A stretch of 39,107 nucleotides of DNA from positions 70,124 to 109,230 of the forward strand of contig JAGOBM010000003.1 of the NCBI GenBank assembly GCA_017983435.1. The letters are read 5' to 3'. The notes beneath the pieces are model-generated. The model was not told the DNA's origin. It did not search any database and saw only the letters and a program-made list of their open reading frames with translations. The position numbers and the translations under genes were made by a program. Numbering within the stretch: position 1 is the stretch's first letter; every line of letters begins with the position of its first letter. Below, piece after piece: positions 23,063-29,735 of this stretch. Origin of the DNA: Candidatus Moraniibacteriota bacterium (lineage in GTDB: Bacteria; Patescibacteriota; Minisyncoccia; Moranbacterales; UBA1568).

Positions 23063-23088
23063 AAAAAACCGGATTGCTCCGGTTTTTT
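23063..23088. terminator. Bidirectional terminator
   Basis: AAAAAACCGG, ATTGCT, CCGGTTTTTT: stem with flanking A and T runs. It lies downstream of the lysozyme-like gene on the minus strand. Confidence 0.8.
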
Positions 23089-23151
23089 TCTTTTTTTTAT
23101 CACATACTCCTTTGTTTGTTTTTTGTTTTAATGGTTAGAGCTTATCTCAGA

Positions 23152-23796
23152 TTATGAATCCGTCTCGGGTCGGACTTTGTGATAATAGTAATCAACATCT
23201 TGAATCCACTTCTCGACCCCGGCCGCATTGTGCCCCGCACAGGTCCAGCCACATTTCCACACGACGATCTCACGCGGCGTGTTGAGCTCATGCTCGACCA
23301 CCAGCGTATCAATACGGTGTCCGACGGTCCTGATCGCCTCCTTCGGCGAATCGAAGCAGGTATAGCCATCCCAGGTCACACGGTCTCCGCCCCCCCGATA
23401 GCCCCAATAGTTGAAACAATCCTGACCATCTTTCTTCGGCACACGTTTGCCCCAGTTACTCTCTTTCTTCGCGATACCCACGATGAAAGCCGCTGTTTCC
23501 TCACGCTGCTCCGATATATAGGGTGTCATACGCTCGATCGGAAAACCTTTGACCAGCGTCTTGACCCGCCGTTCCAGGACAGCGTTACCTGTTTTGGCCT
23601 TGGGTGGCTCAATGGCTGCGTACTGATCCGTTATCGACTGTGCATTCTGCATCAGGAGCCATGACAGCCCGAGACCGAGCGACAGCACGAGCGCGAAAAA
23701 GAAATCCATCGACACGACGGTTGACTCGCTCAATATATCGGTCTTTGGGACAGGCGACTTGTTTCCGATTGTATTTGTGTTGTTTTTTGGCTTCAT
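23152..23796 (-). CDS. Membrane-anchored lysozyme/glucosaminidase-like protein
   Basis: 214 aa. Cytoplasmic N-terminus of about 28 aa, one membrane helix (SMDFFFALVLSLGLGLSWLL), then an outer lysozyme-like domain (75-205): RMTPYISEQREETAAFIVGI leads to KKESNWGKRVPKKDGQDC, where the Glu is the likely catalytic acid; then FNYWGYRGGG, TWDGYTCFDSPKEAIRTVGH and a C-terminal WIQDVDYYYHKV. Cys residues at QDC, YTC, KCGWTC could form disulfides. This fits the SLT/glucosaminidase superfamily, cutting peptidoglycan near the membrane. Its promoter is followed by a leader hairpin just upstream of the start. Confidence 0.8.
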   Translation of the reverse strand: MKPKNNTNTIGNKSPVPKTDILSESTVVSMDFFFALVLSLGLGLSWLLMQNAQSITDQYAAIEPPKAKTGNAVLERRVKTLVKGFPIERMTPYISEQREETAAFIVGIAKKESNWGKRVPKKDGQDCFNYWGYRGGGDRVTWDGYTCFDSPKEAIRTVGHRIDTLVVEHELNTPREIVVWKCGWTCAGHNAAGVEKWIQDVDYYYHKVRPETDS

Positions 23797-23813
23797 AATG
23801 AGGTTTTACATAC

Positions 23814-23841
23814 AAAAAGGCGGGAGCCGAAGCCACCCGCC
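23814..23841 (-). terminator. Terminator-like hairpin in the leader of the lysozyme-like gene
   Basis: On the minus strand GGCGGG and CCCGCC enclose TGGCTTCGGCT, followed by TTTTT; the ATG at 23796 comes 18 nt later. It lies after the promoter, so it could attenuate this gene or mask its start region. A short frame starting MEVQMRRRV reads through it. Confidence 0.7.
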
Positions 23842-23858
23842 TTCTCATTTGTACTTCC

Positions 23859-23887
23859 ATTATAGCACTTTTTCAGCCTCAAATCAA
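23859..23887 (-). promoter_or_regulatory. Promoter of the lysozyme-like gene
   Basis: Minus strand: TTGATT (23887-23882), 17-bp spacer ending in TGC, TATAAT (23864-23859). Confidence 0.85.
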
Positions 23888-23969
23888 GCCTTTTAAGCGA
23901 TTTTTTAGTTTCTTGAGCGTGGGAGAATGTCTTTTTATACGATATATTTTCAAGCCACCTCATACGCAT

Positions 23970-24059
23970 ACTGATCAGTCTGCAAAAGAGGTTTTTCCTG
24001 CTGCCCGAGACTTCCGAGGCGATAGCGAGGGGAAAATCTACTTTTGCAGACTGATCAGT
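23970..24059 (+). repeat. Conserved-loop hairpin, copy C
   Basis: Arms 23970-23988 and 24041-24059 are perfect 19-bp inverted copies; weaker pairing, including a G-U in this orientation, continues inward. The shared 17-nt motif lies at 24009-24025. Just outside, near 24065-24085, AAGGCGATAGTGAAGC looks like a decayed extra piece of the motif. The gap 23797-24124 otherwise holds only the promoter and leader of the lysozyme-like gene. Unlike the other copies it is antisense to both neighbours. Confidence 0.85.
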
Positions 24060-24124
24060 GCCTCTTTTCAAGGCGATAGTGAAGCATAGCTCCACATACC
24101 CCTAAGGTAATCTATCCGCTTGAA

Positions 24125-24838
24125 CTAGGCTTTTTTTGGTTGTGCGAGATAATGTTTTCTCGATGGTTCTGGCAAGCGCTCGATAGCATACCGCAACATC
24201 GTACGTGGCATACGGGCGGCATGCTGATCGAGGAAGCCCCGAAGCAGCTCTTCATCACAGCGCTTCCCGACTTCGCGCAGCATCCAGCCGACGGCTTTGT
24301 GCATGAGATCCTGCTGATCACGCATGAGTATTTTGGCTAATTCAAAGCATTCTTTGTGCCTTCCGCGCCTGATGAATGCGAAGGTCGACAGGATAGCGAT
24401 TCGGCGTTCCCAGAGCGAATCTGAGACTGCGAGCCGCTTCAATACCGAGCAGTCCCGACCGATGAGATACTCGCCGACGATAGTGGGCGCCGTCGCGTCG
24501 ACCAAGTCCCAATTGTTGATCCGCTCGGTCTGACTGAGATAGAAATCAAATATCTCCTGCCGCTCGCCCTCTGATGCTCGAGGAAACCGATAGGTCAGGA
24601 TGAGGAGGCCAGTCAATCGATGCTCATGGATCGAGCTGGCCAAGAGAGCCGCTACGGCATAGAGCGGAAGCGACTGGTACTTTTTGGCTATAATGCGCTG
24701 TTTTGGAACCGTTACCCCGATAAATCGGTCTCCCTCACCGTATTCACCTGGTCCCGTCTTGAAAAAACGCTGATAGACAGCGACTTTTCCATTATCTGAG
24801 GCTTTTTTAAGCTCTTTTTTGACGTTTTCAGCAGTCAT
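24125..24838 (-). CDS. AlkD-type DNA alkylation repair glycosylase
   Basis: 237 aa from ATG 24838. All-helical HEAT-like repeat protein of the AlkC/AlkD family, which removes positively charged alkylated bases such as N3- and N7-alkyl purines. Visible family features: GVTVPKQRIIAKKY near 45-58, EHRLTGLLILTYRF, the active-site segment INNWDLVDATAP with the conserved Trp and Asp, LWERRIAILSTFAFI with the conserved Arg, and HKAVGWMLREVGKR near 190. Length is normal for the family. It stands alone on the minus strand; no terminator was identified between its end and hairpin copy C. Confidence 0.92.
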   Translation of the reverse strand: MTAENVKKELKKASDNGKVAVYQRFFKTGPGEYGEGDRFIGVTVPKQRIIAKKYQSLPLYAVAALLASSIHEHRLTGLLILTYRFPRASEGERQEIFDFYLSQTERINNWDLVDATAPTIVGEYLIGRDCSVLKRLAVSDSLWERRIAILSTFAFIRRGRHKECFELAKILMRDQQDLMHKAVGWMLREVGKRCDEELLRGFLDQHAARMPRTMLRYAIERLPEPSRKHYLAQPKKA

Positions 24839-24941
24839 ATTGGCACACAAAATACTCTTCTGGACCAGTATAGCACAATCATCCCCTCTTTTTATGGAAT
24901 ATTACGCCTCATATAAGCCACAAATAGTTGTACCTGTCATA

Positions 24942-24970
24942 TTGACTTTTTTAGTGTTTTCTGCTATAAT
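24942..24970 (+). promoter_or_regulatory. Promoter of the two-gene membrane operon
   Basis: TTGACT (24942-24947), 17-bp spacer ending in TGC, TATAAT (24965-24970). A leader of about 100 nt follows, with a small GGC...GCC stem near 24991-25014 but no T run. Bases around the -10 (CTGCTATAATAGAGTGTTG) closely resemble the promoter at 22510. Confidence 0.85.
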
Positions 24971-25075
24971 AGAGTGTTGCAAAATCAAGAGGCCGAAGGA
25001 GAAATCCGAAAGCCACCCATCCACCGTCCGCGCGCTAGCAACATCGCGTTTTGACAATCAAAGAGGAGAATCATC

Positions 25076-26074
25076 ATGGCAGGTATCGAAACCCTGTTGG
25101 TCGGCGCTGCGAAAGCTATGAAAGCCGGAGAAGCGCTCAATCTCGCCAGTATGGCTGGCAAAGCTCTCGGCATAGGCGTCAAGAAGGAAGAATCGGGCGG
25201 CGGCGGAAGCCAAGGTCCGGACAAATCCATCGAAGCCAACCGGGCCGGTGGACGCGATGAAGAGATGTATCTCTTCCTCGATGCCCTCTTTGGGCAGCTC
25301 CAAACCGCGGATCTCAGCAATGAGATCACGAGTGAGGAGCGTCGGCTGTTCGGGAAGTTTCTACAGGCTCTCACGCCAGCAGAAGCCAATCTGGTCATCG
25401 GGGGTGTCGCTAAGCGTGAATCCGATATCCACATCAAAGAGCCAGTCGTGCTCAAGATGCGGAGACGGAACAAGCAAGGCGAAGAGCAGGAAGTCGACGA
25501 GAGATCCTTCAAGGACTTCTCCGTCAAAACCAATGCTCGCGGTCGCAGTATCGTCCGCGGCATCGCTCATCACATCACTGAACAGGTCGCGGCTACCCAC
25601 GCCTCAACCAGCGAAGCAATCCTCGAAGCGGAAAACCAGGCTGTCACAAGCCTCGTCGCTCTGCTCCGACACGCCCAACTGGTCCGGAACGCTGAAGATA
25701 TAGGGAGCGAGCTCTTAAGAAAGGGCTCAGAACAATTTACGGATGCCGACATCTTCTTCTCGGAATGTATGGCCGCGTGGCTGCTCGGAAAAGCACCCTA
25801 TGAGCAGATACAGCGTGACCTCGCTCTCCAACGAGCAACCTACGAGACCGCTGAAGGCAGCGACAAGAAACGACTCGGGAAAGAATACCTCGAAGCGCTC
25901 TACTTGGCTGTTGACGGCGCACTCAAACCGCAGGTTGAACATGCGGAGCCCCAGGTTGAAACTGAAGTCAGTCCGCCTCTTCCTCCGAAAAAGAAACGCT
26001 TTGGAAGATGGCACTACCTCGGCATCGGATGGACACTTCTCATTATCGCCATCATTGCGACGGCCTGGTACTGA
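25076..26074 (+). CDS. Tail-anchored membrane protein, unknown
   Basis: 332 aa; GAGGAG lies 8-9 nt before the ATG. It starts with an Ala/Gly-rich helix (residues 5-35), then a Gly-rich linker (EESGGGGSQG) and an acidic-basic helical body (60-290) with charged heptads. KMRRRNKQGEEQEVDERS is a marked charged patch. Near the C-terminus comes a Pro-rich linker (SPPLPPKKKRFGRW), then a single membrane helix (LGIGWTLLIIAIIATAWY) that ends the protein, so most of it is probably cytoplasmic. The next gene starts 35 nt later with its own ribosome site. Family not recognised. Confidence 0.78.
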   Translation: MAGIETLLVGAAKAMKAGEALNLASMAGKALGIGVKKEESGGGGSQGPDKSIEANRAGGRDEEMYLFLDALFGQLQTADLSNEITSEERRLFGKFLQALTPAEANLVIGGVAKRESDIHIKEPVVLKMRRRNKQGEEQEVDERSFKDFSVKTNARGRSIVRGIAHHITEQVAATHASTSEAILEAENQAVTSLVALLRHAQLVRNAEDIGSELLRKGSEQFTDADIFFSECMAAWLLGKAPYEQIQRDLALQRATYETAEGSDKKRLGKEYLEALYLAVDGALKPQVEHAEPQVETEVSPPLPPKKKRFGRWHYLGIGWTLLIIAIIATAWY

Positions 26075-26108
26075 GAAGCACCGGCCGTCCCCTATCGAAA
26101 GGATCATC

Positions 26109-27350
26109 ATGTTCCGTTTCATCCTCCTCGGCCTGCAGTCAGGCAATCTTACCACCCGTTACGCAAAGGCACACGAAGGCTGGTTTTTCTGGGCTCTCAT
26201 GAGCTCGCTTATCTACCTCGGACTTTGCGTCTTCGGACTGTACTGCAATATCGCCGGCGGACAATGGATCAACTTCATTTTCGCCGGACTCTTCCAACTC
26301 GCGGCTTTCCTGTTGCTCTTCATGCCTGGCAATGTCATAGCAGTCGCAATTATCGGGTTCCTCCTCGGCCAACCGGGCAATACCCCTGGTCTGTCGATCA
26401 GCGATGGTGTCAACCAATCGCAAGACATACTGAAGAAGTTTGGAGGTATCGCTGGTTCGATCATTTTCTATGGATCGATTCCGTTTGTCGCGATGGGCAT
26501 CTTCTCGTTCAAGGGTCATGCTTTTGCGGCCATCATTATGCTGGCACTCGCGGCCCCGGTCGCAATAGCTGCTAGTCGAATCTTCAAGGAACCCAAGCTC
26601 TTCATCACTCTGGTCTACTGGGTTGAAGTCATCGTCCTTATAGCCGCCCTCGGACTTACGTTCAAGGAAACCTACTGGACATATGCCGCTGATGAGCGCG
26701 ACCAAATCGTCCGCGAAATCGACGCAACCTATGAAGGACAGATCGCTGAAGCTGACAAGCAGATTCTCAAAGGGATTCTCAAGAAAGCGGAGAAAGGTAT
26801 ACCGCTCTCCAAGAATGACTTCCGGATACTTGGGAAATACCAAGAACGACTCAATGAAAAGTCACCTCAAAGTATTGGGAAACAGATCGGTGAGACAGCC
26901 GTAGAAATCGCTAAGAGCGGAGTATCACTCGCTGCGAATGGTCTCGACACTGCCAAAGCTGAGACACTCAAGGCCTGGAACGGAGAAGAGCTGACCTACC
27001 AGGTCACGGTCTCCTCCAAGGGCATTCCTGAGGTCGACAAGATCTGCAATCTGTCTATCGGCAACTACAAGGTCTCCGTCAGAGATGTCACCGCTCCCTC
27101 CATTGTCGACGAGAAAGGCGACGACATGGGAGTATTTGATCTCTCGAATACCGGCCGGCCTGGAACGCAGTTTGGACTCACCGTGGGCGGCAAGCGCGTC
27201 GGTGAAACCGTAACCGTCTCAAGCAAAGATAGCTGCCTCACAGTAGCCGTCAGTATGAATGGTCCGACGCGCGCGTTCTTTACGAACGAATCAAAATACA
27301 AATTTGTCGGCGAAGCCACTCCGGCCGCCACCCTCGTGCTGACACGGTAA
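26109..27350 (+). CDS. Polytopic membrane protein with soluble C-terminal half
   Basis: 413 aa from ATG 26109, with AGGA about 7 nt upstream; the same frame is open back to 25743, but that part overlaps the upstream gene out of frame. Hydrophobic helices are visible near 28-50, 58-80, 80-95, 120-140, 145-165 and 175-195. The C-terminal half is soluble: a charged helical hairpin (EIDATYEGQIAEADKQILKG), an amphipathic helix, then a beta-rich domain with two Cys residues (VDKICNLSIGNYKV and SSKDSCLTVAVSM) that may form a disulfide. Function unknown. Second gene of the operon, ending at a strong terminator. Confidence 0.78.
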   Translation: MFRFILLGLQSGNLTTRYAKAHEGWFFWALMSSLIYLGLCVFGLYCNIAGGQWINFIFAGLFQLAAFLLLFMPGNVIAVAIIGFLLGQPGNTPGLSISDGVNQSQDILKKFGGIAGSIIFYGSIPFVAMGIFSFKGHAFAAIIMLALAAPVAIAASRIFKEPKLFITLVYWVEVIVLIAALGLTFKETYWTYAADERDQIVREIDATYEGQIAEADKQILKGILKKAEKGIPLSKNDFRILGKYQERLNEKSPQSIGKQIGETAVEIAKSGVSLAANGLDTAKAETLKAWNGEELTYQVTVSSKGIPEVDKICNLSIGNYKVSVRDVTAPSIVDEKGDDMGVFDLSNTGRPGTQFGLTVGGKRVGETVTVSSKDSCLTVAVSMNGPTRAFFTNESKYKFVGEATPAATLVLTR

Positions 27351-27368
27351 CACCCGTAGATGCATCAA

Positions 27369-27402
27369 GAGCAGGATACCCATCCTGCTCTTTTCTTTTT
27401 TT
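27369..27402 (+). terminator. Terminator of the two-gene membrane operon
   Basis: GAGCAGGA, TACCCA, TCCTGCTC followed by TTTTCTTTTTTT on the plus strand, about 20 nt after the stop. Confidence 0.9.
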
Positions 27403-27411
27403 ATCGACAAC

Positions 27412-27492
27412 CTTTGGGATGCAGAAAAGATTTTCTCTCGCTATCGCCTCGGAAGTCCTGGGGCTAAGAAAAACCTTTTCTACATCCCAAAG
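27412..27492 (-). repeat. Conserved-loop hairpin, copy D
   Basis: Arms 27412-27434 and 27470-27492 are inverted copies over 23 bp with two differences; both are G-U when read on the minus strand and A-C on the plus strand. The shared 17-nt motif lies at 27457-27441 on the minus strand. The loop is the shortest of the four (35 nt) and differs most on the 5' side (GCCCCAG instead of GCCCGA). It lies 3' of the minus-strand pilin-like gene. Confidence 0.85.
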
Positions 27493-27518
27493 CCCCTCCC
27501 TAGGCAGTTCTTCTTTCT

Positions 27519-28250
27519 TTAGAGAAAGAAGATCGATATCTGACGGACGAGAATGAGCGAGGCGAGCGCGAGTGTGAGACCGATGGCCGCGTAGGTCGCC
27601 ATACTCTTGGCGGTCTTAGCCCGACCCTCATCGCCGCCGGAACTCATATAGGCGATACCGCTCACCACCAGCATGATGATGGTCAAGATACCAACAATCG
27701 ACAGGAGGAACTTGAGCACATTGAGCGCGATCTCCACGAGCGTCGGCCCAGCAGCAGTCGTCGAGACACCGAAAATCGTATAGATCTCCTGGAGGAAAGT
27801 CGGTGCGCCGATACCAAGCGCGAGACCGATAAGCGCTGCGGTCATCGCCGCCTTGCCTTTCTTGATATTGCCTTCATCGGCACCGCCCATGATATACATG
27901 AGGGCCCCGATGACAAAGAAGACGAGCGCGAGCGTCACGATGACTCCCTGGAGCCAGACCAAGATACCATTGGTCAGGAAATCTTCCACCGTTGAGAAGC
28001 CAAGCGGGTTCGGGATAATAATATCCGCACTGCTCGTCGTGCTCGTAGCCGTAGTTGTGGCTGTCCGACAACAATATTGCCCAGGTATTGAACACGCAAC
28101 ACTCGACACGACCGTTTCTGTGGTAATCGAACCACACGTTGCTTTGCATACAGCGCCCGCTGCCACGCAATCAGCGTCCGTCGCCATCGCCGAAAAACTC
28201 GGTATTCCCAAGCTACCGATCAAGACCGCCCCCATGAGAAATCGTTTCAT
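27519..28250 (-). CDS. Tandem TrbC/VirB2-like pilin-family protein
   Basis: 243 aa from ATG 28250 (MKRFLMGAVLIGSLGI), giving a signal peptide. A Cys-rich outer segment (CVAAGAVCKATCG, CSIPGQYCC) is followed by two consecutive pilin-like units, each with a hydrophobic helix, a small polar loop and a second helix: VIVTLALVFFVIGALMYIMG with GADEGNIKKGKAAM, then LLSIVGILTIIMLVVSGIAY with GGDEGRAKTAKSM. These match the two-helix TrbC/VirB2 pilin pattern, duplicated. It starts 10 nt after the upstream paralogue. Probably a membrane subunit of a conjugation- or pilus-like apparatus. No VirB4 or VirD4 ATPase is in the window. Confidence 0.78.
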   Translation of the reverse strand: MKRFLMGAVLIGSLGIPSFSAMATDADCVAAGAVCKATCGSITTETVVSSVACSIPGQYCCRTATTTATSTTSSADIIIPNPLGFSTVEDFLTNGILVWLQGVIVTLALVFFVIGALMYIMGGADEGNIKKGKAAMTAALIGLALGIGAPTFLQEIYTIFGVSTTAAGPTLVEIALNVLKFLLSIVGILTIIMLVVSGIAYMSSGGDEGRAKTAKSMATYAAIGLTLALASLILVRQISIFFL

Positions 28251-28260
28251 ACAGTCATCA

Positions 28261-28869
28261 TTAAAAACGAGAATATCCGGCCAAGAGACCATCGACCGCG
28301 TAGATCACCACCATGCCCGACAAGGCGACGAGCACTCCGATGACCGACCACCTCACATGATTCTTCGCTTTCTCCAACGCCTTTGGTTCTCCGAAAGCCA
28401 TAAGATACTGGAAGCCAGCCAGCACGAACGATATGATCGCGATGAGACCGATGATCGAGAGCGACCAGTTCATAAACGTCGCCAGCACACAGGCAACCGG
28501 TCCCGTCGAGCAAATGAATCGTATCGAAAGCGTAAAAAACGCGATCGTCGTGGAGAGTATTGTCGTATCACCTCGTGACAGACCGGTGCTCGTAGGGATG
28601 CAGATGCCATTTTCCAAGGCCGTGCCCATCGGACACGTCGCTGCGCCTCCGCCGGCCGTCGTCGTGGTTGTCGAGCCTCCCGTACAACAGTCACCGGAAT
28701 CACAGCCGGCATCCATATTCACGAAACCGGTGCAGCTCGAGATATTCTGACAGACACCGCTCGGATCGCTCGGACAGGCACCGCCGTTCGGCACCCCGGC
28801 CGAGACGCTGCCTGCCGAAATGAAAAGGCCACACACTACCATGAGGCACGCTGCTGATATGACGCGCAT
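28261..28869 (-). CDS. TrbC/VirB2-like membrane protein with Cys-rich ectodomain
   Basis: 202 aa. Signal peptide (SAACLMVVCGLFISAGSVSA), then a Cys-rich outer segment (GGACPSDPSGVCQNISSC; DAGCDSGDCCTGG) and a Thr-rich linker. A membrane stretch (LSTTIAFFTLSIRFI) and the pilin-type pair follow (WSLSIIGLIAIISFVLAGFQ; FGEPKALEKAKNHVRWSVIG), then a last helix. It shares the K-A-K...IG loop motif with its four neighbours but has GEP where the others have GD. The Cys-rich parts are shared with the next gene, suggesting disulfide-stabilised extracellular domains. It lies after a terminator, so it may start a new transcript. Confidence 0.75.
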   Translation of the reverse strand: MRVISAACLMVVCGLFISAGSVSAGVPNGGACPSDPSGVCQNISSCTGFVNMDAGCDSGDCCTGGSTTTTTAGGGAATCPMGTALENGICIPTSTGLSRGDTTILSTTIAFFTLSIRFICSTGPVACVLATFMNWSLSIIGLIAIISFVLAGFQYLMAFGEPKALEKAKNHVRWSVIGVLVALSGMVVIYAVDGLLAGYSRF

Positions 28870-28953
28870 ACGATAATCGTATTTAGATTTTTTTATTCTT
28901 GTTGCCAGTCTAGCATATTTTCATACCCGCGCCGAGACAGATCGAAGAAAAAG

Positions 28954-28979
28954 AAAACACCTGTTTGCACAGGTGTTTT
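28954..28979 (-). terminator. Terminator after the main pilin-like gene
   Basis: AAAACACCTG, TTTGCA, CAGGTGTTTT with a T-rich tail on the minus strand, 20 nt after the stop at 28999. Confidence 0.85.
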
Positions 28980-28998
28980 CTGATAACGGCGATCCGGA

Positions 28999-29361
28999 CT
29001 AAAAAGTCGTACTGGAACCGCCCAAAAGATTCTGAACCGCGAGCACCACAACCCAACCGATCAGAGCGACGATGACACCGGTGATGGACCACATCATCTG
29101 CGCCTTCGCTTTCTTCTGCTGACCTTCGTCTCCAGCAGCGGTGAGATACATGATACCCGAAATCACGAAGCCGATAATGGCGATGAATCCGAGAATTCCG
29201 AGCAACCACCGCATGATATTGCCGATGATGTCATAGATACTTCCTGTTGGAAGCGTCCTGGCACCAGACGGAGCTGAGGTCGTCCACTGTGCCAGAGCGG
29301 CGACAGGGGCCACAAGTACCGCGACGGTAGCTGCATAGAACATGTTTTTCATTTTATTCAT
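28999..29361 (-). CDS. TrbC/VirB2-like pilin, probable major subunit
   Basis: 120 aa from ATG 29361, with an exceptionally strong ribosome site (AAGGAGGTGAG, 5-6 nt before the ATG). Signal peptide (MFYAATVAVLVAPVAALA), a short mature N-terminus, helix 1 (WLLGILGFIAIIGFVISGIM), the loop TAAGDEGQQKKAKAQMMW, helix 2 (ITGVIVALIGWVVVLAVQNL) and a short tail. This is the standard VirB2/TrbC pilin layout and size. Its strong translation signal and immediate terminator suggest it is the most abundantly made of the five paralogues, as expected for a filament subunit. The initial residues of the longer frame are rejected. Confidence 0.83.
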   Translation of the reverse strand: MNKMKNMFYAATVAVLVAPVAALAQWTTSAPSGARTLPTGSIYDIIGNIMRWLLGILGFIAIIGFVISGIMYLTAAGDEGQQKKAKAQMMWSITGVIVALIGWVVVLAVQNLLGGSSTTF

Positions 29362-29416
29362 ATTCTCACCTCCTTTCGTTTTAATATTTTTGTTTTTCTC
29401 TTCTCTCTCCAAATGA

Positions 29417-29716
29417 CTAGATGAGTTTGCCGATCTGCCTGACGATGATAAGCGCACCGAGCGCGATCAGGAGACCGATGACACTCGCTCCGGCATAGCG
29501 TTTTGCTTTTTCCGCCTGAGACGCATCGCCACCAGACGCGATATAGAGTACGCCCGAAAGAGCTAACGAAAGTATAGCAATGATACCAACAATGGACAAT
29601 ACGAAATCCAGTACATTGAGCAGGACATCGGCGAGACTCGGTGCATCCGAGATGACACCCGCCCATGCGAGATTCGGCACGCACGCTACAAATGACAGAC
29701 TGAGGATCTTTTTCAT
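29417..29716 (-). CDS. Small TrbC/VirB2-like pilin
   Basis: 99 aa from ATG 29716 (MKKILSLSFVACVPNLAWAG), a typical signal peptide; a start at 29782 would overlap the upstream gene. Two helices: VLLNVLDFVLSIVGIIAILS and VIGLLIALGALIIVRQIGKL, joined by the loop ASGGDASQAEKAKRYAGA. Closest in layout to the second unit of the 243-aa protein (both end RQI...). It lies 19 nt after the fusion gene stop and about 55 nt before the next pilin start, so it is part of one transcript. Confidence 0.8.
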   Translation of the reverse strand: MKKILSLSFVACVPNLAWAGVISDAPSLADVLLNVLDFVLSIVGIIAILSLALSGVLYIASGGDASQAEKAKRYAGASVIGLLIALGALIIVRQIGKLI

Positions 29717-29735
29717 CTCCGCTCTCCGACATGAT

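Noticed and set aside
25743-26108. 122-residue N-terminal extension of the polytopic protein
   Set aside because: Overlaps the tail-anchored protein out of frame; ATG 26109 has its own ribosome site and begins the hydrophobic domain.
22949-27492. Conserved-loop hairpins as a CRISPR array or integron attC sites
   Set aside because: Copies are dispersed and not regularly spaced; attC sites conserve their ends and vary inside, the reverse of what is seen here.
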